Positions 37,342 through 46,850 are shown, counted from the stretch's first letter. The stretch is DNA of 64,000 bases from Sphingomonas sp. 67-36 (GCA_001897375.1 MKSU01000015.1:84680-148679), one strand, 5' to 3'. Translations and numbers: made by a program. Notes: generated from the sequence alone by a model not told the origin.

Positions 37342-38640
37342 TCACTTCGCCTTCGCTCCGGCCGGCTTTCTCGGCAGGAGCGATTTCAGATCGGTGAATC
37401 GCTCGATCAGCGAGCCGCTCTTTGCCTTTGATTTTGCCTTCGCCTCGTCGGTCGATCCGCTCTCGTCGCCGGCTTCGCACAGCCGGCTCGCGAGCTGCGC
37501 GATCGGCGCGACCGTCTTGGAGCCCTTGCCGGCTTCCGCGAGCGGCTTGCCGAGCTTCGCGGCCTGCGCGGCGAGCTTCTGGTCGAACGGGACGATGAAA
37601 TCGACCTTGCGCTCGATCGAATTCTCGAAATCCTTCCGCGTGATCTCGAGTTGCTGCCCCGGATGGACGCGGTTGGCCAGCACGAGCACCATCAGGTGCG
37701 GCGCATTGGCCTTGATCCACGAGAGGATGCGGATCGTGTCGCGCGCCGCCGCCAGCGTCAGCTCGGTGACGATCAGCGCGCACTGCATGTCGCTCACCAG
37801 ATGCGGATGCGCGACCAGCATGTTGCGCGGCAGATCGACCACGGTGCATTCGAACGCCGCCCGCATCTCCTCCTGCAACTGGAAGAAGGCGCTGCCGTCG
37901 GTGACGATCGGCGAGTTGATCGGCGCCTCGGCCGACAGGATCGAGAGCTTGTCGGAGGCGCGGACCATGGCGCGCTCGATGAACAGGCCGTCGATGCGGC
38001 TGGGGTTCTCGATCGCGTCGGTGAGGCCGCGCCCCGGCTCCAGATCGAGCGCCAGCGCGCCGGTGCCGAAATGCACGTCGAGATCGAGCATCGCGGTGGT
38101 GCGCTGCTGCTTCTCGCTCATCAGCCACGCCAGCGACGCTGCGATGGTGGAGGCGCCCGTGCCGCCGCGCGTGCCGATCACCGCCACCGCATAATGCGGC
38201 CGGTCCACGGCGCCCTCGACCACCTTGGGCGCGTTCAGCACCGCCTGAGCGTGCGAGAAGGCCTCGCGCAGCATGTCCGGCGACAAGGGCTTCAGGAGAT
38301 AATCCTGGATCCCGCTCGCGACGAGATCGCGGTACAGCCGCACGTCGTTGACCTGACCGGAGGCGATCACCACCGTGCCCGGCTCGCATACCTCGGCCAG
38401 CGAATTGATATCGCCGAGCGGATCGCCCGATTCGGCGAGATCGACGAACAGGATCTGCGGGCTGGCCGAGACCGACAGCGACTGCACCGCATTGCGCAGG
38501 CCGCCCTTGTTCACCTTCTCGGGCGACCAGCCCATCTCGGTTGCGATGGGGCGGATCGCCTCGGCGGTCGTCTCGTCGCAGACATAGGCGACGAAGGGTT
38601 CGCGATGGGCTACGCCGCCCGGTTTCCACGGAGCGTTCAT
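37342..38640 (-). CDS. cpaE: Tad pilus localisation ATPase CpaE/TadZ
   Basis: The 432-residue protein combines an N-terminal receiver-like domain (residues about 16-130, with Asp68 in LFVDLAE and YLLKPLS) and a MinD/ParA-like ATPase domain. The Walker A region reads GTRGGTGASTIA: the signature lysines of MinD-type P-loops are replaced by Arg and Ala, as in TadZ proteins with weak or lost ATP hydrolysis. TadZ marks the cell pole for pilus assembly. It ends 1 base before the cpaD start region, within the same operon. Confidence 0.9.
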   Translation of the reverse strand: MNAPWKPGGVAHREPFVAYVCDETTAEAIRPIATEMGWSPEKVNKGGLRNAVQSLSVSASPQILFVDLAESGDPLGDINSLAEVCEPGTVVIASGQVNDVRLYRDLVASGIQDYLLKPLSPDMLREAFSHAQAVLNAPKVVEGAVDRPHYAVAVIGTRGGTGASTIAASLAWLMSEKQQRTTAMLDLDVHFGTGALALDLEPGRGLTDAIENPSRIDGLFIERAMVRASDKLSILSAEAPINSPIVTDGSAFFQLQEEMRAAFECTVVDLPRNMLVAHPHLVSDMQCALIVTELTLAAARDTIRILSWIKANAPHLMVLVLANRVHPGQQLEITRKDFENSIERKVDFIVPFDQKLAAQAAKLGKPLAEAGKGSKTVAPIAQLASRLCEAGDESGSTDEAKAKSKAKSGSLIERFTDLKSLLPRKPAGAKAK

Positions 38641-38641
38641 C

Positions 38642-39292
38642 TTACTTGTTCCCCGACGTCGTCATCTTTTCGATCTTGATTGCGGTGCCGCCGTTTCCGG
38701 TCGGCTTCGCCTTGCGATATTCGTCGATCGCGCGCGTGCCCGTCGCCGCGTCATAGACCTGCGCGCCCGGCTCGCCGCGCACCAGATCGAGCGGATTGGC
38801 GACCATCGCGGCGAGGTTCGAATTGACCGCGCAGCCCTGGTTCGACCAGGTGTTGCCCTCGAAATCGGGCTGGCGATCACGCGAGAAATCGGGGCAGTTC
38901 GGGACGCGCGCCCGCGCCCGGCTGACCACCACGCGCATCGTGCCGGGCGTGACCGGCGCCCCCGTCACCGGCGCGTCGCCGGAGACGAGCAGGCCGAAGC
39001 GGGCCGCCGCGCGCGACACCGCGCCGCGCGCCGCCGGGCTGGCGCCGGCCGGATCGTCGATCGCGATGCTGTCGCCATAGCCGAGGCGGAGCGAGCCCAT
39101 CCAGCCGGCGAGCCGCTGCTCCTCGCCCGGCGCCAGCCCGGCGGGGCCGGTGCCGACGTCGAAGCTGTAGGCGGTGCGGCTGACGACCGGCTGGTGGACG
39201 GATTCGAGCCCGCGGTTCTTCGTGCCGCTGCATCCGCCGAGCAATATGGCGGGTAGGGCGGCGAGGAGCAGGGTGCGCTTGACCATGTTCAT
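38642..39292 (-). CDS. cpaD: Tad pilus lipoprotein CpaD
   Basis: The 216-residue protein has a lipoprotein signal with lipobox ILLGGCSG (Cys21) and a body typical of CpaD, including CPDFSRDRQPDFEGN near residue 145 and NSNLAAMVANPLDLVRGEPG. It is thought to help secretin assembly in the outer membrane. It lies 14 bases after cpaC. Confidence 0.9.
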   Translation of the reverse strand: MNMVKRTLLLAALPAILLGGCSGTKNRGLESVHQPVVSRTAYSFDVGTGPAGLAPGEEQRLAGWMGSLRLGYGDSIAIDDPAGASPAARGAVSRAAARFGLLVSGDAPVTGAPVTPGTMRVVVSRARARVPNCPDFSRDRQPDFEGNTWSNQGCAVNSNLAAMVANPLDLVRGEPGAQVYDAATGTRAIDEYRKAKPTGNGGTAIKIEKMTTSGNK

Positions 39293-39306
39293 GTCCTCGA
39301 TGCGGG

Positions 39307-40965
39307 TCAGTTGAACGAGAAGCCGGGAGCCGGCGTGGCTGCGGGGGCGGCCGAAGCCTTGTCCTTCGGTTTCGCGGCCGCCTTGCGATCGGCGTCGTCG
39401 CGGCGCGGCTCGGGCGCGGGGACCGGGGTGACCGGCGCGGCCGCGCCGACCGCCGGCTGCGCGGGCGGACCGGCCTCCATCGTCGGCTTGGGCCGCTGGG
39501 CGCCGCTGGTGCCGCCGCCGAGCTGGCCGAGCAGGATGCGATCGAGATCGGTCGGCGCCTTGTAGCCGTCGGTCGGCAGGACGATGTCGTTGGCGTTGAC
39601 CGGCTTCACCAGATACGGGGTGATGACGATCACCAGTTCGGTCTCGTTGCGCTGGAAACCGTTGGAGCGGAACAGCGCGCCCAGCACCGGCAGGTCGCCG
39701 ATGCCCGGCGTCTTGTCGATCGAGTTGTTGTGCGAGTTCTGCAGCAATCCGGCGATCATGAAGCTCTGGCCGGAGCCAAGCTCCACCGTCGTTTCGGCGC
39801 GCCGCGTGGTGATGGCGGGGATCGTCGTGCCCTGGAAGGTGACCGCGCCGTCCGACGAAAGCTGCGACACCTCGGGGCGGACGCGCAGGCTGATCCGGCC
39901 GTCCGCCAGCACCGTCGGCGTATAGGCGAGGCTGACGCCGTACTGCTTGTATTCGATCGACACCGCGCCGAGGCCCTGAGCCACCGGGATCGGGATCTCG
40001 CCGCCCGCCAGGAACGTGCCGGTCTCGCCCGACAGCGCCGTCAGGTTCGGGTTGGCGAGGCTCGTCACCTGCCCGATGCGCTCGCCGAGGTCGAGTGCCT
40101 GGAGCACGTCGAGACCGAACAACTTGCCCGCGAGGCCGAGCGTGGTGCGCTCGGTGGTGCTCTGCGTGAATCCGTACTGGCTGCCCGAATTGGGATAGAC
40201 GAACGTGCCGGTCGCCGGATTGAACGGCAGCGAGATCGAGCCGGCCGGCAGCCCGAATTTCGACGAGGCGTCGAGCACCGGCAGGTTGCTGGTGTTGAAG
40301 CTGCCGATCGTCCCGCCCGCGCGGCCCGAGAGCACGCCGAAGTTGAAGCCGTTCGTCGTGTCCCGCGTCATGATGTTCGAGCCGACGTTCTTGAGGAAGC
40401 TGCGGCTCACCTCGGCGAACTTCACCTGCAGGTTCACCTGCAATGGCGTGGCGGTGCGCAGGCGGCTGATGACCTTCGTGCCCTCGCCGACGAAGGCGGT
40501 GGCGAGGCGTTCCGCCTCCGCGCCGTCATCGGGCTGCGCGACGGTGCCGGTCAGCAGCACCACGCCGTTCATCGTCGTGGCGGTGATCTGCGCCTCGGGC
40601 ATTGCCAGCTTGAGCATCTGGCCGATCGAGTCGAAGTTGTTGCCGACGCGGATCGTCGCGGAATAGACGACCTGCCCGCTCTTGGACGTGGCGGAGACGG
40701 TCGTCTCGCCGGTCTTCTTGCCGAAGATGTAGAGCTGGGTCGGCGAGCGGACCTGGACGTCGGCGATTTCCGAATTGGCGACGAACAGGTCGCTCATCGG
40801 CCGCGCCAGCGTCACCAGCCGGCCGCGATTGGTGGCGAGCTGGACGACCGGTCCGCCGGCTCCCGGCGCGGACTGCGCCGGCGCCGCGGCGGGCGTTGCG
40901 GCGACTGCGGCCGCTGCGAGCGCGACTGCCAGCGGCAGCCCGATCGATGTCGAACGAATACGCAT
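39307..40965 (-). CDS. cpaC: Tad pilus secretin CpaC
   Basis: The protein is about 552 residues: signal peptide (ending AAAPAQ), N-terminal pilus/secretin and BON-like domains (residues 45-190), then the secretin barrel with the VPVPVAQGLGAVSIEYKQYG-like core (IPIPVAQGLG) and ETELVIVITPYLVKPV. It forms the outer-membrane channel through which the Flp pilus passes. The C-terminus is extended by a Pro/Ala-rich tail (about residues 495-552) that is not part of the secretin domain. It overlaps nothing but starts 1 base after cpaB ends. Confidence 0.93.
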   Translation of the reverse strand: MRIRSTSIGLPLAVALAAAAVAATPAAAPAQSAPGAGGPVVQLATNRGRLVTLARPMSDLFVANSEIADVQVRSPTQLYIFGKKTGETTVSATSKSGQVVYSATIRVGNNFDSIGQMLKLAMPEAQITATTMNGVVLLTGTVAQPDDGAEAERLATAFVGEGTKVISRLRTATPLQVNLQVKFAEVSRSFLKNVGSNIMTRDTTNGFNFGVLSGRAGGTIGSFNTSNLPVLDASSKFGLPAGSISLPFNPATGTFVYPNSGSQYGFTQSTTERTTLGLAGKLFGLDVLQALDLGERIGQVTSLANPNLTALSGETGTFLAGGEIPIPVAQGLGAVSIEYKQYGVSLAYTPTVLADGRISLRVRPEVSQLSSDGAVTFQGTTIPAITTRRAETTVELGSGQSFMIAGLLQNSHNNSIDKTPGIGDLPVLGALFRSNGFQRNETELVIVITPYLVKPVNANDIVLPTDGYKAPTDLDRILLGQLGGGTSGAQRPKPTMEAGPPAQPAVGAAAPVTPVPAPEPRRDDADRKAAAKPKDKASAAPAATPAPGFSFN

Positions 40966-40966
40966 C

Positions 40967-41995
40967 TCAGTGCTTCCCCCCGACCGGAACATCGGTCACA
41001 GTATTGCCCCGCGCCACCCGCACCACGGGACCGAACACCGGCGCCCCTCCCGGGAAATTGCCGCCCGCGCCCTGCGCGCCCTGCGGCGCGCCGTCGGACG
41101 CCTTGCCCGGCACGGTGCGGCGCTGGAAGCGCGACACGTCGGCCCCGACGGTGACGCTCGAATCGCCGGCTTGCGGCTGGCTGGCGACCTGCAGCATCAG
41201 CGCGCGCTCGGCCTTGGGGTCGCCGTTGGCGGGCGCCTTCACCGCACCGGCGGCGATCGCCTGCTCGAACTCGGCCTGATTGTCGGCGATCGAGCGCAGC
41301 GACAGCGAGAGCGTGCCGGCCGATTCCGCGACAGCGATCTGTTCGGCGATCTTCGGCGTCGTCTCCAGCGTGACCGTGGAGAAGGTGTGGACGACGGTGT
41401 TGCCCTTTTCGTCCTTCTCGTCGGCGGTGCGCTGGTCGGTGGCGAGCACGCGCAGGTTGCGCAGGATCGTCTCGGCGGTCTTGAGCGGCGGGCCGTCGCC
41501 GCCGCCCGTGACCGACTGGCTCAGCAGCAGGTCGACGCGATCGCCCGGAAAGATGAAGCCCGCGACCGAGGTCTGGGCGGAGACCGGCACCGTCACGGCG
41601 CGCATCCCCGGCCCGAGCGCGGCGGCGAGGAAGCCGCGGTCGCCCGGCTTGACCAGCGCGCCCTGCGTGATCGGCTGCCCGGCGGTGATCGCGTTGCGCA
41701 CCACCGTGCCGACGACGTTCTTCATGTCGAAGCCCGCGCCCTCCTGGAAATAGGCGCCTTCGACCAGTTCCTTCGGCCACGGCTGGAACTTCACCGCCGT
41801 CGGATCGATGATCGTGCCGACGGGCAGCGCGCGGATCGCGACCAGCACCTTGGGTCCATCGACCGGCGCTGGCGCGCCGGCCATCGCGGTCGCCTGAGGC
41901 GCGGCGCTTCCTGTTATCAGGGTGCGCGCGAAGAATGCGGTGATGGCAGCGACGAACAGCGCGCCGACCAGCAATACAACCTTGCGAGTGTCCAT
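40967..41995 (-). CDS. cpaB: Tad pilus assembly protein CpaB
   Basis: The 342-residue protein has an N-terminal hydrophobic segment (KVVLLVGALFVAAITAFFAR) and a SAF domain (about 50-130: VLVAIRALPVGTIIDPTAVK, GTVVRNAITAGQPI) followed by the RcpC/CpaB domain. It supports secretin function in the periplasm. It is the second Tad gene, 52 bases after cpaA; that gap may hold a weak promoter. Confidence 0.9.
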   Translation of the reverse strand: MDTRKVVLLVGALFVAAITAFFARTLITGSAAPQATAMAGAPAPVDGPKVLVAIRALPVGTIIDPTAVKFQPWPKELVEGAYFQEGAGFDMKNVVGTVVRNAITAGQPITQGALVKPGDRGFLAAALGPGMRAVTVPVSAQTSVAGFIFPGDRVDLLLSQSVTGGGDGPPLKTAETILRNLRVLATDQRTADEKDEKGNTVVHTFSTVTLETTPKIAEQIAVAESAGTLSLSLRSIADNQAEFEQAIAAGAVKAPANGDPKAERALMLQVASQPQAGDSSVTVGADVSRFQRRTVPGKASDGAPQGAQGAGGNFPGGAPVFGPVVRVARGNTVTDVPVGGKH

Positions 41996-42047
41996 GACTC
42001 AACGTGCCTTTCAAGCGTCCGCCACGCCGGGGTAATTCCGGTCATGA

Positions 42048-42521
42048 TTACGCAAACTGGTTAAGAAGAAGTTCGTGAAGAACCGCGAGGCCGCCGAAGA
42101 CGATCGCGACTCCATAGGGAACCTCAAGAATTCGTTGGCTTTTTCTGATGCGATGATCGGCCAGCATGACCAATGTCAGCACGCCGCCGGCAAGCGACAT
42201 CACCAGCAGCATCTGGAGCAGCGGCGTCAGCGGCAGCCACAAGGCGAGCGCGCCGATCAGCTTCACGTCGCCGCCGCCCATCTGGCCGAAGTGGAACGCC
42301 ACGCAGAACAGCGCGAACACGATCAGCGCCATGCCGAACTGGATCGCCATGTCCGGCCACGGCGCCAGCCCGCTCGTCACCCACCACAGCGGCGCGAGCA
42401 GCGCGATGGCGGCGTTCTTCCAGTTGGCGATCTCACGCGTGCGCGCATCCTCGATCCCCGCCGACAGCAACAGCAGCAGGAGGATCGCGGGGAGCAGCCA
42501 GTGGAGTACGGACCATGCCAT
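42048..42521 (-). CDS. cpaA: Prepilin peptidase CpaA (A24 family)
   Basis: The 157-residue inner-membrane aspartic peptidase would process Flp prepilins. Both catalytic aspartates are visible: one in IEDARTREIANW (near residue 25) and one in the GxGD motif MGGGDVKLIGAL (near residue 85). Six hydrophobic segments are predicted. It is the first gene of the leftward Tad operon and is divergent from the hydrolase gene. No flp pilin gene lies next to it. Confidence 0.92.
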   Translation of the reverse strand: MAWSVLHWLLPAILLLLLLSAGIEDARTREIANWKNAAIALLAPLWWVTSGLAPWPDMAIQFGMALIVFALFCVAFHFGQMGGGDVKLIGALALWLPLTPLLQMLLVMSLAGGVLTLVMLADHRIRKSQRILEVPYGVAIVFGGLAVLHELLLNQFA

Positions 42522-42568
42522 TCCCGACGCACTAGACGGAATGGCTTTCTAAACCGTAACCATGCCCG

Positions 42569-43501
42569 ATGACCATCGCATCGCCCATCCGCCGCGCGAT
42601 TCCGGCCGGCGCGTCGATCTCGCAATGGGCGGCGCCCGACGGATGGCCGATCCGTCGCTTCGACTGGCCGGCGGAAGACGAGGCGCGCGGCGCGATCCTG
42701 TTCCAGGGCGGGCGCGGCGATGTGTTCGAGAAGTATCTGGAAACGTTCGGGCATTGGCATGATGCCGGCTGGACGATCGCCTCGTTCGACTGGCGCGGGC
42801 AGGGCGGATCGGGGCGGCTCTCCGCCAACCCGCGCGTCGGCCATGCGGCGGATTTCGCGCCGTGGATCGCCGATCTCGCCGCCTTCTGGCGATCATGGGA
42901 GGCGCCCGGCCCGCGTGTCATCATGGGACATTCGATGGGCGGCTACCTCGTGCTCCGCGCGCTGGTGGAGCGGGCGGTGGACCCGGCCGCCGCCGTGCTG
43001 GTCGCGCCGATGCTGGGGCTGAAGGCGCCGGTCGGGCCGTGGCTGGGGGAGAAGGCGGCGCGGCTGATGTGCCGGCTCGGCGATCCCGCGCGCGCCGCGT
43101 GGCAGGGGCATGAGCGCCCCGGCGCGCGGCTCGACCGGCAGAAGCTGCTGACCCACGATGCCACGCGCTACGCGGACGAGGGCTTCTGGTATGTGGAGAA
43201 GCCCGAGATACAGCTCGGCCCGCCGAGCTGGGCATGGCTGGCGCAGGCGTTCGCGGGCACGCGCGCGCTGGAGGCCGATCCGCGCCTCGCGGCGATGACG
43301 ACGCCGGTGATGCTGCTGGTCGCGGAGGCGGACGGGCTGGTCGATCCGCGCGCGGCGCTGCGCGTCGCGGGAAAGCTGCCGGCGGCTCAGGTGGTGCGCT
43401 TCGGCCCAGAATCCGCGCATGAGATTCTGCGCGAGGCCGATCCGGTGCGCGATCGCGCGCTTGCGGCGATCGACGCTTTCCTCGAAACGCACGCACGATG
43501 A
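42569..43501 (+). CDS. Alpha/beta hydrolase, lysophospholipase/serine aminopeptidase type
   Basis: The 310-residue soluble hydrolase carries the nucleophile elbow GHSMGGY (Ser122), an acidic residue in LLVAEADGLVDPR and a late His in ESAHEILRE. The FDWRGQGGSGR oxyanion-hole segment matches Hydrolase_4 (PldB-like) enzymes. Its stop overlaps the next gene's ATG by 4 bases (ATGA), so the two are an operon. Substrate is unknown. Confidence 0.88.
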   Translation: MTIASPIRRAIPAGASISQWAAPDGWPIRRFDWPAEDEARGAILFQGGRGDVFEKYLETFGHWHDAGWTIASFDWRGQGGSGRLSANPRVGHAADFAPWIADLAAFWRSWEAPGPRVIMGHSMGGYLVLRALVERAVDPAAAVLVAPMLGLKAPVGPWLGEKAARLMCRLGDPARAAWQGHERPGARLDRQKLLTHDATRYADEGFWYVEKPEIQLGPPSWAWLAQAFAGTRALEADPRLAAMTTPVMLLVAEADGLVDPRAALRVAGKLPAAQVVRFGPESAHEILREADPVRDRALAAIDAFLETHAR

Positions 43502-44595
43502 CCTACGATATCGCGATCGTCGGCGCCGGGATCGCCGGCGCCACCCTTGCCGCCGCGATCGGTGATCGCGCGCGGGTGCTGATGCTGGAGGCGGAGGATG
43601 TCGCCGGCTATCACGCGACCGGCCGCTCCGCCGCTTTCTGGTCCGAAACCTATGGCGGGCCGGCGATCCAGCCGCTGACCACGCTTTCGGGCGATGTGCT
43701 GCGGGAGGGGGGGTATCTCCAGCCGCTCGGCTCGCTGCATATCGGCAAGGCGGGGGACGAGGCGGTGGCCGATGCCTTCATCGCGGGCTTCGACGGATCG
43801 GGGGTGGAACTGGCGCGGGTCGATCCCGCGCGCTTCGTCCCCGGCCTGCGCCCCGGCTGGACGGTGGGCGTGATCGAGCCGAGCTGCGCCTATATCGATG
43901 TCGCCGCGCTGCACGGAGACGCGCTGGCCGCCGCCAGGCGAGCGGGCGCGGTGATCGAGCTGGGCTGCGCATTGCGATCCGCGACGCGCGTGGATGGCCG
44001 CTGGCGGATCGAGACCAGCGACGGCGTGCGCGAGGCGGCCGTGTTGGTCAACGCCGCCGGCGCATGGGTGGATGAAGTAGCGCGCGCGGCGGGCGTGGCG
44101 CCGATCGGCATCCAGCCCTATCGCCGCACGTTGATCCAGCTCCGCGTCGATCCGCCGGTGCCGGCGGCGGTGCCGCATGTCGCGCATCTCGGCGGCAGCT
44201 TCTATTTCAAGCCGGAGGCGGGCGGGCGGCTGTGGCTGTCCCCGCACGACGAGACGCCGGTCGCGGCGGGCGACGTGCAGCCGGAGGAGTTGGACGTCGC
44301 GATCGCGATCGACCGGATGGAGCAGGCGGTCGACTGGCGGGTCGAGCAGGTCGAGCGGAAATGGGCGGGGTTGCGCAGCTTCGCGCCGGATCGCCTGCCG
44401 GTCTATGGCTTCGCCGCCGATGCGCCGGGCTTCTTCTGGTTCGCGGGGCAGGGCGGGTTCGGCATCCAGACCGCGCCGGCCGCCGCGCGGGTCGGCGCCG
44501 CGCTGCTACTGGGTGATTCGCCTCCCGCGGGCATCGACATCTCCCGCTATACGCCCGCGCGTTTCGTGGATAAGCTTGCCCCACCCATGGCTTAG
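43498..44595 (+). CDS. FAD-dependent oxidoreductase (DAO family)
   Basis: The 365-residue flavoenzyme has the dinucleotide motif AIVGAGIAGATLAAAI at residues 5-20 and the C-terminal GQGGFGIQTAPAAARVGAAL of the D-amino-acid oxidase (DAO) superfamily (glycine/sarcosine oxidase-like or D-amino-acid dehydrogenase-like). The substrate cannot be deduced. Translationally coupled to the upstream hydrolase. Confidence 0.87.
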   Translation: MTYDIAIVGAGIAGATLAAAIGDRARVLMLEAEDVAGYHATGRSAAFWSETYGGPAIQPLTTLSGDVLREGGYLQPLGSLHIGKAGDEAVADAFIAGFDGSGVELARVDPARFVPGLRPGWTVGVIEPSCAYIDVAALHGDALAAARRAGAVIELGCALRSATRVDGRWRIETSDGVREAAVLVNAAGAWVDEVARAAGVAPIGIQPYRRTLIQLRVDPPVPAAVPHVAHLGGSFYFKPEAGGRLWLSPHDETPVAAGDVQPEELDVAIAIDRMEQAVDWRVEQVERKWAGLRSFAPDRLPVYGFAADAPGFFWFAGQGGFGIQTAPAAARVGAALLLGDSPPAGIDISRYTPARFVDKLAPPMA

Positions 44596-44608
44596 CGGAG
44601 GGTTTTCG

Positions 44609-44782
44609 ATGGCGCACAAGTTCACGATCAAGAAGAACAAGGCCGGCGAGTTCGTGGCGTATTTCAAATACAATAGCGAAACGATCTTCTGGACCGAAGG
44701 CTATGCCAACAAGGCCAGCGCGGTGAACGCGATCGAATCGATCAAGAAGAACGGACCGGGCGCGCCTACCGAGGAAGAATAA
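44609..44782 (+). CDS. YegP-like DUF1508 protein
   Basis: The 57-residue protein MAHKFTIKKNKAGEFVAYFK with ETIFWTEGYANKASAVNAIE is a single DUF1508 repeat, where E. coli YegP has two. The family is small, soluble and of unknown function. A GGAGG site precedes the ATG, 13 bases after the oxidoreductase stop. Confidence 0.88.
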   Translation: MAHKFTIKKNKAGEFVAYFKYNSETIFWTEGYANKASAVNAIESIKKNGPGAPTEEE

Positions 44783-44841
44783 GCGGCAGCGCGGCGTTCC
44801 GCGCCGGGGCGCGATCGGGCGTTGCGGCCGCGACCGGCGGT

Positions 44842-46392
44842 TCAGCCTTGCCGTTCCGCCATTGCGCGTAGCTCGGGCTTCACCACCTTGCCGGAAGCGT
44901 TGAGCGGCAGCGCGTCGAGCAGGGTCACGCGGCGCGGGGCCTTGTAATTCGCCATATTCTCGCGCGACCAGCCGATCAGCGCCGCTTCGCCCACCCGTGG
45001 CGCGTCGGAGCGCAGCACGACGAAGGCGTGGCCGATCTCGCCCATCCGCTCGTCCGGCACGCCGATCACGGCGACGGCGGCGATGGCGGGATGGGCGGAG
45101 AGCAGCTTCTCGATCTCCGCCGGGTAGCAATTGAACCCGCCGGAGATGTACATGTCCTTCTTGCGATCGGTGATGCGCAGATAGCCCGCTGCGTCCATCA
45201 CCCCCACGTCGCCGGTATGGAGCCAGCCGTCGGCGTCGATCGCCTCGGCGGTGGCGGCGGGATCGTCGAGATAGCCGAGCATCACGCCATAGCCGCGCAC
45301 CAGCACCTCGCCCTCCTGCCCGCGCGGCACCTCATGGCCGGCGTCGTCGGCGCATTTCACCTCCAGCCCCGGCAGCGCCTTGCCGCAGCTTGACGCGACC
45401 AGCTCCACCGGATCGCCCTGGCGGCAGGAGGTGATCGCGCTGCACTCGGTCATGCCGTAAGCGGTGACGACGGCGCGGAAGCCGAGTTCGTCGCGCATCC
45501 GCTCGATCAGGATCGGCGGCACGGTCGCCGCGCCCGTCACCGCGCAGCGTAGCGCGGAGGAATCGAAACGCGGCTCCGCCAGCAGCGACTGGAAGATCGT
45601 CGGCGGGCCGGGGAGGAACGACACGCGGTCACGCTCGATATGCGTGATCGCCTTCGCCACGTCGAACGTCGCCATCGGCACGATCGTCGCGCCCTTGATG
45701 AGCGCCGCGACCCAGCCCGCCTTGAAGCCGAAGCTATGGAAGAAGGGATTGACGATCAGATACACGTCTCCCTCGCGCAGCCCCACCGCATCGCCCCACG
45801 CCTCGAACATCGGGATGATGCGGCCGTGCGTGGTCAGCACGCCCTTGGGCGCGCCGGTGGTGCCGGAGGTGAACATGATGTCGCTCAGCGCATCGGGGCC
45901 GAGCGCGGCGAGCGCATCGTCGACGCGGCGGTCGTCAGCGCCCGCGCCTTCGGCGAGGAAGGCATTCCAATCACTGTCGAACAGCAGCGTGCGTTCGAGT
46001 GTCGGGAGCGCCTCGTCCCTGAGCAGCGCGGGATAGTCCGTGCCGAGAAAATCGCCGACCGTGAACAGCATCCGCGCGTTCGTCCGCCGCAGGATATCGC
46101 CCGCCTCGCGCCCCTTCAGCCGGGTGTTGAGCGGCACGATCGCCGCGCCGGCCGCCTGCGCGCCAATGGTGGCGACGATCCACTCGGCGCGGTTGGGCGC
46201 CCAGATCGCGATGCGGTCGCCCGGTTCGATGCCATAAGCGAGGAAGGCGGAGGCCGCCTGACGCGCGCGCCGCCACAGTTCCGCGAAGCTCCACGTCTCG
46301 CCGTTCTCGATCAACGCGGGCCGCGCGCCGAAACGCGCGGCGGTCTCGGCGGCGAGGTGCGGGATCGTCGGGGGGAGCGCCACGGCCGTCAC
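44842..46392 (-). CDS. fadD3: HIP-CoA ligase (FadD3-type acyl-CoA synthetase)
   Basis: The 516-residue adenylating enzyme has the AMP-binding motif MFTSGTTGAPKG, the YGMTECSA motif and the hinge/C-terminal LRITDRKKDMYISGGFNCYP. FadD3 activates HIP, the C/D-ring remnant of steroids, to HIP-CoA. The GTG start overlaps the MaoC gene stop (GTGA). It is the last gene of the 17-gene leftward steroid operon and converges with the YegP-like gene. Assignment rests on length, motifs and its place beside ipdF and fadE30. Confidence 0.8.
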   Translation of the reverse strand: MTAVALPPTIPHLAAETAARFGARPALIENGETWSFAELWRRARQAASAFLAYGIEPGDRIAIWAPNRAEWIVATIGAQAAGAAIVPLNTRLKGREAGDILRRTNARMLFTVGDFLGTDYPALLRDEALPTLERTLLFDSDWNAFLAEGAGADDRRVDDALAALGPDALSDIMFTSGTTGAPKGVLTTHGRIIPMFEAWGDAVGLREGDVYLIVNPFFHSFGFKAGWVAALIKGATIVPMATFDVAKAITHIERDRVSFLPGPPTIFQSLLAEPRFDSSALRCAVTGAATVPPILIERMRDELGFRAVVTAYGMTECSAITSCRQGDPVELVASSCGKALPGLEVKCADDAGHEVPRGQEGEVLVRGYGVMLGYLDDPAATAEAIDADGWLHTGDVGVMDAAGYLRITDRKKDMYISGGFNCYPAEIEKLLSAHPAIAAVAVIGVPDERMGEIGHAFVVLRSDAPRVGEAALIGWSRENMANYKAPRRVTLLDALPLNASGKVVKPELRAMAERQG

Positions 46393-46850
46393 TCCGGGAA
46401 ATAGCGGCTGATCGTATCGACCACGCAGGCGGGTTTGTCGCCGCCCTCGATCTCGACGGTGACGCGCACGACGGACTGGATCGCGCCCTTCACCTCCTCG
46501 ACCGCGACGATCTCGCCGACGCCGCGGATGCGCGCGCCGACCTTCACCGGCGCGAGGAAGCGCAGCCGGTCCGCGCCGACGTTCACCGCATGGGTGAAGC
46601 CGCGCACCTCGATCAGGTCGGGGAGGAACAGGTTGACGAGGCTCATCGTCAGATAGCCGTGCGCGATCGTGCCGCCGAACGGCCCGGCCTTGGCACGCTC
46701 GACATCGACGTGGATCCACTGGTGGTCGCCCGTCACCCTGGCGAAGCCATCGACGCGATCCTGCTTGATCGCGAGCCAATCGGTCGGGCCGAGCGCGGTG
46801 CCTTCCTGCCCGATCAAGTCGCGCGGATGCCGGTAGACGCGCGCGCTCAC
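46389..46850 (-). CDS. MaoC-family dehydratase in the steroid operon
   Basis: The 153-residue single hot-dog-fold enzyme shows the (R)-hydratase motif FARVTGDHQWIHVD with the catalytic Asp/His and GPFGGTIAHGYLTMSL. It starts at a GTG that overlaps the ipdF stop (GTGA). It probably hydrates an enoyl-CoA intermediate during beta-oxidation of the HIP side chain or of the ring-opened products. Which of the steps it serves cannot be told from sequence. Confidence 0.82.
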   Translation of the reverse strand: MSARVYRHPRDLIGQEGTALGPTDWLAIKQDRVDGFARVTGDHQWIHVDVERAKAGPFGGTIAHGYLTMSLVNLFLPDLIEVRGFTHAVNVGADRLRFLAPVKVGARIRGVGEIVAVEEVKGAIQSVVRVTVEIEGGDKPACVVDTISRYFPE

